A stretch of 64,000 nucleotides of DNA. It comes from an uncultured Opitutaceae bacterium (GTDB lineage Bacteria; Verrucomicrobiota; Verrucomicrobiia; Opitutales; Opitutaceae). Of this stretch, positions 38,601 through 46,144 are shown in pieces. Where the stretch lies: assembly GCA_951813085.1 (NCBI GenBank), contig OX638348.1, positions 2,303,627 to 2,367,626 of the forward strand, written 5' to 3'. A model generated the notes under the pieces. The model was not told the DNA's origin. It saw nothing but the letters and a program-made list of their open reading frames with translations, and ran no database searches. Within the stretch, counting starts at the first letter, position 1. Each line of letters opens with the position of its first letter. Made by a program: the position numbers and the translations under genes.

Positions 38601-39316
38601 TCCCGAGGTTTCTATATTGCCCAAAAAGGGAAGCAAGTTTGTCGCGTCCGTGACATTCAAGTCCTCCATAAACTCCTTGGTCGCAACCGTAATCGAGTTC
38701 GGCAAATCGCCTAGCTCGGTCTTGAGTCGCGTACCGGCGAGCGTTGACGTGGCATAGTAGCCCGTCTCCGCCGCCGCGCTGACCGCGAATGGAGAAAGCG
38801 TGAAGACTTTTTCGCTATCCACATCGTCCTGTCCAACTGCCACGGTCCTACCGATGCAGCTATCGTCGCCAGCCCCTTGAAAAGGCTGCCGATCAATTTC
38901 TTGTCCGTATTGTTCTTTTTATTCATTCTTAGTTCGTTGCTAGTAGTATTAGATTCTTCCCCTCCCTTCGGGACCGCGCTCTCGCTGCCCTTTCGCTTAA
39001 CTACCCCGAAAGCCATGCCATTGCGCACCGGCACCGCTACTAAAGACGTACCTTCCGGCATCAGGTCCAACGCCTCCTGCACGGTGTACAACCCCTTGAC
39101 TGGATTGGTGATATCGGTGGAGGAGGCCCCGACCGAAATGAGGATCTCCACCTCCGCCTGCAGCGCCGCTACCTTCAATGTATCCACCGCGTCCCCTGCT
39201 TCTAGATTGAACTCGCGGACCGTCATGTCGGCATACGCCTCCCCGTTCCACGCGAGCAATACAATTAGCCCAATGAGGATTTGCCAAACGTTGCGTATGC
39301 AACGACTGAGCATCAT
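35679..39316 (-). pseudogene. STN domain plus TonB-dependent receptor, broken by three frameshifts and an in-frame stop
   Basis: Pieces in order: 38711-39316 (signal peptide, STN domain), 37968-38843 (plug: FTLSPFAVSA, VTVNRGPNSILFGLGAPGG), 36906-37946 (barrel), 36673-37086 (short bridging frame, DQEWLVGTWGRRTDEVTS), 35679-36785 (barrel end, terminal Phe in RSTFNF). Shifts lie near 38845, 36970 and 36792 (an A4 run on the plus strand). A TGA at 37968-37970 interrupts the frame between DIIRAP and AWFFQPAVVYEADG. The plug begins at an internal ATG (38926) followed by its own signal-like KKLIGSLFKGLATIAASVG, so STN and receptor may have been separate genes. Receptors of this type import siderophores or glycans across the outer membrane. 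As sequenced it is non-functional. Confidence 0.85.
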
Positions 39317-39459
39317 TAAAATATAGCTGAGGTAGTTTGTATAAGGGCATAAGAGCGATCGCTCGCCCCTATGACACTTTAGATATCGAAATTAACTAAA
39401 TAAGTTCTTTGTCACCAAATTCTCAATATTCACACAGATTCCCCAAAGGTTCATTCGTG

Positions 39460-40515
39460 CTACTTGCCTTCCATAAGGATAATTTTCGAAACACCGTCGC
39501 GCTCGATATGAACACCTTCGGTTACCACTAGCATCTCCGTGAAAAGATCGAGGTTGTTCGGATTCAGAGTGCCGGTGACCAGTATCTCCTCGAGCGCCTT
39601 GTCCCCAATAACCAATTGCGTGTGATTGCGACGATTGAATTCCAATATGGCGTCCGCGAGAGGCGTTTCCGTAAAATCGAGCACCAAGCTCTTCCAGGAG
39701 AGACGTCGCTCCAACGCGTCTATCGGGATCTCCTCTACAATCGGAGGTAAGTTGCCCGATCGAAAAGCGACCACCGATCGCTGTCCCGCGCGAACAGAAC
39801 GGACAGACGGCTCGGTCTCGACAATCAGACCCTCCCGCGTCGTTGCGATCGACGGGTTCATCAATACGCGGCCCTCTGTGACGATTACCTCGACCTCTTC
39901 CGACTTAAGCAGCACATTGAACGCAGTGCCCACCGCTTGCACGACCGCTCCGCGAGCCCGAACCACGAACGGCCTCGTCGTGTCCTTTGCCACAGTGAAA
40001 TGAGCTTCACCCGACAGCAAGTCGATCATTCGCTTGTCCTCGGTATACCGCACCGTGACCTGCGCCCCTCGATTCAGTTCAACCGCCGAGCCGTCTTCCA
40101 GCACATGGTGCTCGTAAAATCGAGCGCTTTCCCCGGCCGCCAGCATCACGCTTGCGTTTTCCAATGACCGTTCTCCCTGACTGGTGACAAAAAACACAAT
40201 CGCCAGTGCAGCCGCGATTCCCGAAATCGCCGCTATCCAAATTCGCTTGGCCCGCTTTCTCGAAACCGCGAGTAGATCCGGATTCGGAACTGAGCTGTGC
40301 TCCGGTCTCCAATCCGCCAATACGTCCATTTCCGTCCAGACTTTCTGTCGGCGGCTGTACGCGTCCGAATGGCGAGGGCTCTCCGCCAGCCAGTTGAAAA
40401 AAGCGTCCTGCTCTTCCGCCGAAAAGCCCTCGTCCTTTTTCGCCACCCAGTCAGAGGCCTCCTGATTGATGCGTTCCTCGTCAAAGGAACGAAAATTCTC
40501 TTTTCCCGTGCTCAT
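39460..40515 (-). CDS. FecR-family anti-sigma/signal transducer
   Basis: 351 residues from ATG 40515. The open frame extends to 40974, but that part is only a shadow of the sigma gene. N-terminal DUF4880 region (INQEASDWVAKKDEGFSAEEQDAFFNWLAESPRH), one membrane segment (IWIAAISGIAAALAIVFFV), a periplasmic FecR domain (DGSAVELNRGAQVTVRY, GEAHFTVAKDTTRPFVV, VGTAFNV) and a C-terminal STN-like part (VTGTLNPNNLDLFTEML). It receives the signal from the TonB receptor and controls the ECF sigma factor. Its ATG overlaps the sigma gene's TGA (ATGA), so translation is coupled. Confidence 0.9.
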   Translation of the reverse strand: MSTGKENFRSFDEERINQEASDWVAKKDEGFSAEEQDAFFNWLAESPRHSDAYSRRQKVWTEMDVLADWRPEHSSVPNPDLLAVSRKRAKRIWIAAISGIAAALAIVFFVTSQGERSLENASVMLAAGESARFYEHHVLEDGSAVELNRGAQVTVRYTEDKRMIDLLSGEAHFTVAKDTTRPFVVRARGAVVQAVGTAFNVLLKSEEVEVIVTEGRVLMNPSIATTREGLIVETEPSVRSVRAGQRSVVAFRSGNLPPIVEEIPIDALERRLSWKSLVLDFTETPLADAILEFNRRNHTQLVIGDKALEEILVTGTLNPNNLDLFTEMLVVTEGVHIERDGVSKIILMEGK

Positions 40516-41048
40516 AAAATCCCTGTCTCGCAAAAGCGCCCGACATAGTCGGCGCACTTGTTTACTCCAATCGATATCTGCGCATTCACCGTGCGCGGCG
40601 AAATATCCAATTCCCGCGCAATGTCCTTCTGCGACATCCCGTAGACCTTCCGCAACGTGAAGATCTGGCGGCAACGGTCCGGCAGCGACTGAATCGCTTT
40701 GGTCAAAACTTCCAGCTCCTGATTGCGAGCCACTGTCTCGTGAACTCCCGCTCGCTCGTCCAGAACTGCGCAATCCTCCAAACGAGACATTGTGTCTTCG
40801 CCTCGCACCTTCGCAAACCGCACCGAGTTCAAGGCCAGATTCCGAGCCGTAGCGAACAGGAAAGCTTTGGGCGACTGAATCGGCGTCTCCTTCCTCGCAT
40901 TCAAGACCCTCAAATACGACTCCTGCACAATATCGTCGATATCCACTCCCGTTGGGTGACGACTCTGCAGCCACGCCCGCAACATCGCTTCATGCGGTTC
41001 CAAATGTTCTGCGAACCAACATCCTTCCTCTCTATTCTCCGGGGGCAT
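40512..41048 (-). CDS. ECF-family RNA polymerase sigma factor (FecI-like)
   Basis: 178 residues. Sigma region 2 is seen in DIDDIVQESYLRVLNA and FLFATARNLALNSVR. Region 4 is the helix-turn-helix YGMSQKDIARELDISPRTVNAQISIGVNKCADYV. It directs transcription of the FecR and receptor genes after surface signalling. It starts the sigma-fecR-receptor unit, divergent from the DUF3500 gene with 147 bases between them. The broken receptor downstream means the circuit may no longer sense its ligand. Confidence 0.92.
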   Translation of the reverse strand: MPPENREEGCWFAEHLEPHEAMLRAWLQSRHPTGVDIDDIVQESYLRVLNARKETPIQSPKAFLFATARNLALNSVRFAKVRGEDTMSRLEDCAVLDERAGVHETVARNQELEVLTKAIQSLPDRCRQIFTLRKVYGMSQKDIARELDISPRTVNAQISIGVNKCADYVGRFCETGIL

Positions 41049-41195
41049 TATTTACGAATTACAGGCTATCTCCGCACACCTGACACCCACAACCCCCAAA
41101 ATGACTAAAAAATGATTACAACTTTCCAATCGCTCATTTCTCCCTCCCCGCGCTTGCCTTTCCAATCCGCATTCGCATCCTCGCTAAACGATCCC

Positions 41196-42227
41196 ATGAT
41201 TAGACTAAAAAACTACCCCTTGCTCATCCTTCTCGCCCTCGCGACGCCCTTGTCCACATTCGCCGCGGTCGACTCCGTCACGCGCGATATGGAAAACGCC
41301 GCCAATGCCTTCATCGACTCGCTCACCAAAGAGCTTAAAGCCCGCGCCACGTTTCCCATGGAAGTCGAAGGCGAACGCACCAACTGGCACTTCGTTCCGA
41401 TCACCGGCGAACGCAAAGGGGTCGACCTCAAAGACCTCGACGCCGCTCAAGAGGCGAAACTGAACGCCCTGCTCTCCGCCGGGCTCAGCGCCACCGGCCA
41501 GGAGAAAGTCGAAGTGATTAAGAGCCTCGAATCCGTGCTCTTCATGCTCGAGAATTCCGACCACCGCGACCCCGAGCTCTACTATATCTCGATCTTCGGA
41601 AAACCCGCCTCCGAAGGCGCCTGGGGCTGGCGTTTCGAAGGGCACCACCTCTCACTGAACTACACGGTGGTCGATGGGAAACTACTCTCGACCACCCCCA
41701 GCTTCTGGGCATCCAATCCCGCTAAAGTCCTTTCTGGACCCAAAAAAGGACTACGCGCGCTCAAAGAAGAGGAAGACGCCGCTCGGGCGCTCCTGAAATC
41801 CCTATCCACCTCCCAGAAAGCCAAAGCTGTCGTTGCCGACAAAGCGCCGAAGGATATCTACACAGGAGATGATCCCAAGGTCTACCCGTTCAGCGATTAC
41901 GGCATCAAAGCTTCCGAATTTTCATCCAAGCAAGTCGCCGGACTCGAGCGCCTGATCAACGCTTATCTGGACAACATGCCGACAGCCGTAGCCGAGGACC
42001 GCTGGAAGAAGATCAAGAAGGAGGGTATTGATACCATCACCTTTACATGGGCAGGTGGAGAAGAGGTCGGCGACGCTCACTACTACCGCGTGCAAAGTCC
42101 GACTTTTCTAATTGAATACGACAATATCCAAAACGGCGCCAACCACATCCACGCCGTTTGGCGCGAATTCAATGGCGACTTTGGCCGCGACATCCTCTGG
42201 GAACATCACAACGCCCATAGCCACTAG
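41196..42227 (+). CDS. DUF3500 domain-containing exported protein
   Basis: 343 residues from ATG 41196, which opens a signal peptide (LKNYPLLILLALATPLSTFA). The frame extends upstream to 41112, but that part is not signal-like. DUF3500 pattern: ERTNWHFVPITGERKGVDLKDLDAAQEAKLN, DPELYYISIFGKPASEGAWGWRFEGHHLSLNYTVVDG, and a C-terminal GANHIHAVWREFNGDFGRDIL. The family is secreted and widespread in bacteria with no known reaction, and the conserved His and Trp suggest metal or ligand binding. It is convergent with an AraC gene 14 bases downstream. Confidence 0.88.
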   Translation: MIRLKNYPLLILLALATPLSTFAAVDSVTRDMENAANAFIDSLTKELKARATFPMEVEGERTNWHFVPITGERKGVDLKDLDAAQEAKLNALLSAGLSATGQEKVEVIKSLESVLFMLENSDHRDPELYYISIFGKPASEGAWGWRFEGHHLSLNYTVVDGKLLSTTPSFWASNPAKVLSGPKKGLRALKEEEDAARALLKSLSTSQKAKAVVADKAPKDIYTGDDPKVYPFSDYGIKASEFSSKQVAGLERLINAYLDNMPTAVAEDRWKKIKKEGIDTITFTWAGGEEVGDAHYYRVQSPTFLIEYDNIQNGANHIHAVWREFNGDFGRDILWEHHNAHSH

Positions 42228-42241
42228 GCTTACGGAATGCG

Positions 42242-43114
42242 TTAGCGATACTGCGATGGGCTCCAGCCTACCCACTTCTTGAAGAGAGTGGAAAACGTAA
42301 AGGGGTTCTCGTACCCCACCCGCCTGGCAATCGTCTCGATCTTGTCGTCGCACGAGCTCAAGAGCGTTTTCGCTCTCTGAATCCTAAGGAAAGTCAAGTG
42401 CTGCATGGGACTGCGTCCATAGCGCTTGCGGCAAAGCCGACGCAGATGCTCCTCGCTTACATGCGCGAAATCCGCCAACTCGCGAAGATTCCATTTTCTC
42501 TCCAACTCCGGCTCCACGCGGTTCCAGAGCGCCCATAGCCGATCGTCATCGTCGTGAGGTTGAGCGAATCGCAGCGTATATTGGTGCACCAGCTCAACCC
42601 AGTGTCCGAGAACACCCGGATTTCCAACGCCATTAGATTCCGAATACAGTCCTTCTATTGACGCCTTCAAAGGGGCTGGATCATAGGTCCGCAATACAGG
42701 AGAATTTTGCGAAACGATGGGTTTTCGCTCTCGCGATTCCAAATACCGTACCCAACAAAATTCCCAGGCCTTTGCTTTCTGGCAACGAAACGCATTCTGG
42801 ACAAAAGGGGGCAGCAAACAGGCCTCGCCTGCCCGAAGCGTTTTCCATGCTCCATCCACACGAACGCTCCCCTCGCCCCCAAAGCAGGCCATCCTGTAGG
42901 AACCCGATTGATCCGCTCGGACTATTTCAAACGGATAGCGTCCTCTCAATATTCCAACATGCGCAATGTGGTGGGTCTTTAGCAGCGAACACACCGGGCT
43001 GCCCTTCATCCAATCGCGATCTTCGGCGGAATTAGATCGAACTAGGAAATACTCCGAATCGCCCAAGATCTGGACATCCCCTTTCTCCAAGAAACTGGGT
43101 TCAGTTGTCGTCAT
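42242..43114 (-). CDS. AraC-family transcriptional regulator
   Basis: 290 residues from ATG 43114, which has GGAAGG about eight bases upstream. The N-terminal half is a cupin-like sensing arm (WKTLRAGEACLLPPFVQNAFRC). The C-terminal 100 residues carry the AraC double helix-turn-helix (NLRELADFAHVSEEHLRRLCRKRYGRSP, IETIARRVGYENPFTFSTLFKKWVGWSPSQYR). It is divergent from the Tm-1/cupin/PEP-hydrolase cluster across about 210 bases and probably regulates it. Its effector is unknown. Confidence 0.9.
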   Translation of the reverse strand: MTTTEPSFLEKGDVQILGDSEYFLVRSNSAEDRDWMKGSPVCSLLKTHHIAHVGILRGRYPFEIVRADQSGSYRMACFGGEGSVRVDGAWKTLRAGEACLLPPFVQNAFRCQKAKAWEFCWVRYLESRERKPIVSQNSPVLRTYDPAPLKASIEGLYSESNGVGNPGVLGHWVELVHQYTLRFAQPHDDDDRLWALWNRVEPELERKWNLRELADFAHVSEEHLRRLCRKRYGRSPMQHLTFLRIQRAKTLLSSCDDKIETIARRVGYENPFTFSTLFKKWVGWSPSQYR

Positions 43115-43325
43115 TATAAAGCCTTCCAAATGTAGGACTTCCGATAGTATTCCCAATATCTAAGCTAATTATTAATGCACATCCCTGTGTCGATGTTGAT
43201 TTTCGATATGCGCTTGTTGACTAAAAACCATTGCAGATCAATTCGCATCGCCGCATAAACGGAACTTGCTCGGCGAGTCTCGCTATGGAGCGGACCTTAA
43301 TTATTACTCACCCTCCTTTCTTCCA

Positions 43326-44528
43326 ATGCCCACCATCGCAGTTCTAGGAACGCTTGATTCCAAAGCCGAAGAACATGGATACGTCGCTGAGACGATACGC
43401 GCTCGCGGCTTCGAGACGCTGCTCATTGACGTGGGCACGGGTCAAGACCCAAAAATATCCCCCGACGTCACCCGGCAGGAGGTAGCTCGGGCAGCCGGAA
43501 TCGATTTGGACGAGCTTATGCAACGCCAAGATCGCGGCGAGTGCGTCGTGGCAATGTCGGAGGCCGCGCCCATTCTCCTCTCTAGACTGGTTGAGGAGGG
43601 TAAAATCGACGGAGTGATTTCGCTGGGCGGGGGTGGCGGCACCGCTATTTCAACCGCAGCCATGCGAGCGCTTCCCATTGGCTTTCCAAAAGTCATGGTG
43701 TCTACTCTAGCGAGTGGCAACATAGCGCCATATGTAGGCGTAAAGGACATCGCCATGATTCCCGCTATTCTCGACGTGAATGGCTTAAATCGCATCTCCA
43801 AGCTCATTTTCAGTCGAGCCGCGGGCGCCATTTGCGGAATGGTCGACGCCTCTGTCGATAGCTCCAATGAAAAGCCAGTCATTGTCGCTAGCATGTTCGG
43901 CAATACGACGAAGTGCGTGAACGAAGCGAAACGCATTCTCGAGGATGCCGGATACGAAGTCCTAGTATTCGCGGCTACCGGAAGCGGAGGCCGAGCCATG
44001 GAGGGCTTAATTGAAAGCGGAATGGTTATGGGTATCCTAGATATCACTACCACTGAATGGGCTGACGAAATCGTCGGCGGCGTCCTCAATGCGAGTCCCG
44101 AACGACTCGATGCAATGGCAAAAATGAAGCTTCCTGCCGTCATCGCCCCTGGCTGTGTTGACATGGTCAATTTCGGATCTCGGGAAACGGTGCCCGAAGC
44201 ATTCGCTGATCGTAATTTTTATATCCACAATCCGCAGGTCACGCTCATGAGGACCAACACCGCCGAGTGCGCTGCCATCGGAAAGATTCTCGCAGAAAAA
44301 GCAAACGCGAACAACGCCCCTGTCGCCATCCTCAATCCCCTCAAAGCAGTCAGCGAAATCAATGGCGAAGGAAAACCCTTCCACGATTCAGAAGCCGACG
44401 ACGCCCTCTTCAACGCGATCCGGGAAAATGCTCAAGTGGAAGTCATCGACCACGACCTAGAAATAAACGACCCCCAATTCGCTAGCGCCGCAGCCCAAAA
44501 ATTACTGGAACTCCTAAAGAGAACTTGA
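43326..44528 (+). CDS. Tm-1-like ATP-binding domain protein (UPF0261)
   Basis: 400 residues from ATG 43326. The open frame reaches 43266, but MPTIAVLGTLDSKAEEHGYVAE is the typical family N-terminus. Further features: GVISLGGGGGTAISTAAMRALPIGFPKVMVSTLASG, DINGLNR-like segment DVNGLNRI and SMFGNTTKCVNEAKRILE. In plants this domain is the N-terminal half of Tm-1 and is fused to a TIM-barrel domain. Here that second half is the separate gene at 45163, with a cupin between. The bacterial function is unknown. Likely first gene of a four-gene unit. Confidence 0.9.
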   Translation: MPTIAVLGTLDSKAEEHGYVAETIRARGFETLLIDVGTGQDPKISPDVTRQEVARAAGIDLDELMQRQDRGECVVAMSEAAPILLSRLVEEGKIDGVISLGGGGGTAISTAAMRALPIGFPKVMVSTLASGNIAPYVGVKDIAMIPAILDVNGLNRISKLIFSRAAGAICGMVDASVDSSNEKPVIVASMFGNTTKCVNEAKRILEDAGYEVLVFAATGSGGRAMEGLIESGMVMGILDITTTEWADEIVGGVLNASPERLDAMAKMKLPAVIAPGCVDMVNFGSRETVPEAFADRNFYIHNPQVTLMRTNTAECAAIGKILAEKANANNAPVAILNPLKAVSEINGEGKPFHDSEADDALFNAIRENAQVEVIDHDLEINDPQFASAAAQKLLELLKRT

Positions 44529-44595
44529 CCCACGAATCACTCGAATTTTCACGAATACGGTTTTAGGATTCGTGAAAATTCGAGTGATTCGTGGG
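44529..44595. repeat. Perfect 28-bp palindrome, copy 1
   Basis: Arms 44529-44556 and 44568-44595 are exact reverse complements around an 11-base loop. The arm begins CCCACGAATCACTCG. It sits directly after the Tm-1-like stop codon and before the cupin start. A related palindrome follows at 45048-45116. This looks like a REP-type element, and its RNA hairpin could protect or attenuate the message. Confidence 0.9.
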
Positions 44596-44608
44596 CAAAA
44601 TTAAAATT

Positions 44609-45040
44609 ATGCCCGAAACTCAAAGACGCTTCATGCAAGCTGCCGATGTCACCCAGGAGAAAGATCCCTGGGCAACCGTCGAATGGCTTTCCAACAAAGA
44701 ACTCGTCGGCGCGAAAGAACTCCTAATGGTTCGCGCCACCATCGATGCCGGACGCTCGCATCCCTTCCACACGCATCCCACCCGCGAAGAAATTATCTAT
44801 GTAGTTTCCGGACAAGCGGAACAGTGGGTGGAAGATGAATACAGGATTCTGAAAGCAGGCGAAATGGCCCTCATTCCTCAAGGAGCCGTTCACGGCACCT
44901 ACAACCCATTCGATGAGGATGTCACATTCCTAGCCATTCTATCCCCCCTCAGCGCGGACGAGCCCAACATCGTCGACGTCTCCACCGAAGCCCCCTGGAA
45001 CACAATCCGCCAGACCCAAAATCGTCCCGAAACTCAGTAA
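44609..45040 (+). CDS. Cupin domain-containing protein
   Basis: 143 residues from ATG 44609. A GTG at 44591 would start inside the palindrome and is unlikely. The cupin motif 1 is GRSHPFHTHPTREEIIYVVSG and motif 2 is EMALIPQGAVHGTYNP, giving the His/Glu metal site. Small cupins bind metal and often isomerise or sense sugars and organic acids. It lies between the Tm-1-like and PEP-hydrolase genes, separated from both by palindromic repeats, so it probably serves the same pathway. Confidence 0.88.
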   Translation: MPETQRRFMQAADVTQEKDPWATVEWLSNKELVGAKELLMVRATIDAGRSHPFHTHPTREEIIYVVSGQAEQWVEDEYRILKAGEMALIPQGAVHGTYNPFDEDVTFLAILSPLSADEPNIVDVSTEAPWNTIRQTQNRPETQ

Positions 45041-45047
45041 GACCTTC

Positions 45048-45116
45048 GCCCACGAATCGCTCGTATCTACACGAATACAGACATCAAATTCGTTTAGATA
45101 CGAGCGATTCGTAGGC
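45048..45116. repeat. Near-perfect 29-bp palindrome, copy 2
   Basis: Arms 45048-45076 and 45088-45116 pair with two mismatches around an 11-base loop. The arm starts GCCCACGAATCGCTCG, which matches copy 1 except for a few bases. It lies between the cupin stop and the PEP-hydrolase start. Two copies in consecutive spacers point to a mobile or regulatory palindrome family. Confidence 0.88.
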
Positions 45117-45162
45117 AGACTAAATTTACAATCTTCATTCTTAATTCTTAACTTTACATACA

Positions 45163-46035
45163 ATGCCAAACCCATGGACAGGAAAAGGAAACCCGTATAC
45201 GCGCCAGGAAGTGCGCGATCGGCTGCAAGCAACGCTCGACCGCGGAGAGGCGATCATCGCCGCGGGAGCCGGAACGGGCATTAGCGCCAAGTTCATCGAA
45301 AAAGGAGGTGGCGATCTTTTGATCATCTACAATTCCGGCCGTTTCCGCATGTCCGGCCATGGATCGACTGCGGGCATGATGGCCTACGGCGACGCCAATG
45401 CAGTCGCCATGGAAATTGGTGAATTCGAAGTGCTCCCGACTGTGGAGGAGATTCCCGTGATTTGCGGCGTCCATGGATCCGATCCTCGTCGACGCATGTG
45501 GCATTGGCTATTGAAAGTAAAGGAAATAGGGTTTTCCGGTATCAATAATTTCCCTACGCATTGCATTGTAGACGGACATTTTAGAAACGTACTGGAGGAA
45601 ACCGGCATGCCCTTCCAGAAGGAAGTCGAAATGGTCGAAATCGCTTCAAAAATGGATCTCTTCAGCATCGTTTATGTAGCTAAACCTGACGAAGCGGCCG
45701 CCATGGCAACCGCAGGAGCCGATGCAGTCATCGCCCACGTCGGCACGACTGTGGGCGGTTCCATCGGCGTCACCGGGGCAGTCTGCTCCATGGAAGACGC
45801 AGCCGGGCGTTGCCAAGCGATCTTTGATGCGGCCCGAGAGGTCAATCCGAACATATTCCTTCTATCTCACGGCGGACCCATCAATACGCCTGAAGACGCC
45901 ACCCGGATCAACCAAATGACGGATGCTCAGGGATTCGTCGGAGCGTCTAGCCTCGAACGAATGGGGGTCGAAGAATCGCTCACTGCTCTCACCCGCAAGT
46001 TTAAGCAGATTCCTATTGAACGTAAATCTACCTGA
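45163..46035 (+). CDS. Phosphoenolpyruvate hydrolase family / Tm-1 C-terminal TIM-barrel protein
   Basis: 290 residues, cytoplasmic. Family features: GEAIIAAGAGTGISAKFIEKGGGDLLIIYNSGRFRMSGHGS, IPVICGVHGSDPRR, GFSGINNFPTHCIVDG, FLLSHGGPINTPEDA. This PF09370-type TIM barrel is the second half of plant Tm-1 and is related to phosphoenolpyruvate-using enzymes of the PEP mutase side. The reaction in bacteria is not settled. It follows the Tm-1-like and cupin genes and is followed by the large ThuA-dehydrogenase gene after about 110 bases. Confidence 0.88.
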   Translation: MPNPWTGKGNPYTRQEVRDRLQATLDRGEAIIAAGAGTGISAKFIEKGGGDLLIIYNSGRFRMSGHGSTAGMMAYGDANAVAMEIGEFEVLPTVEEIPVICGVHGSDPRRRMWHWLLKVKEIGFSGINNFPTHCIVDGHFRNVLEETGMPFQKEVEMVEIASKMDLFSIVYVAKPDEAAAMATAGADAVIAHVGTTVGGSIGVTGAVCSMEDAAGRCQAIFDAAREVNPNIFLLSHGGPINTPEDATRINQMTDAQGFVGASSLERMGVEESLTALTRKFKQIPIERKST

Positions 46036-46144
46036 CAAAATCATACGAGATTGTCTTGGACGCTTGCGCCTCCAACGCATTGTCGTTCATATGCTATAGC
46101 AGCTCCAGCAGACCTTGATGCCTTCTACCCCACCCTTTCCGATC

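Noticed and set aside
40516-40974. N-terminal extension of the FecR frame
   Set aside because: It overlaps the sigma factor in another frame. The ATG at 40515 with the ATGA overlap is the real start.
44529-45116. CRISPR array from repeated palindromes
   Set aside because: Only two copies, 519 bases apart, each an inverted repeat with a gene between them. There are no spacers or cas genes.
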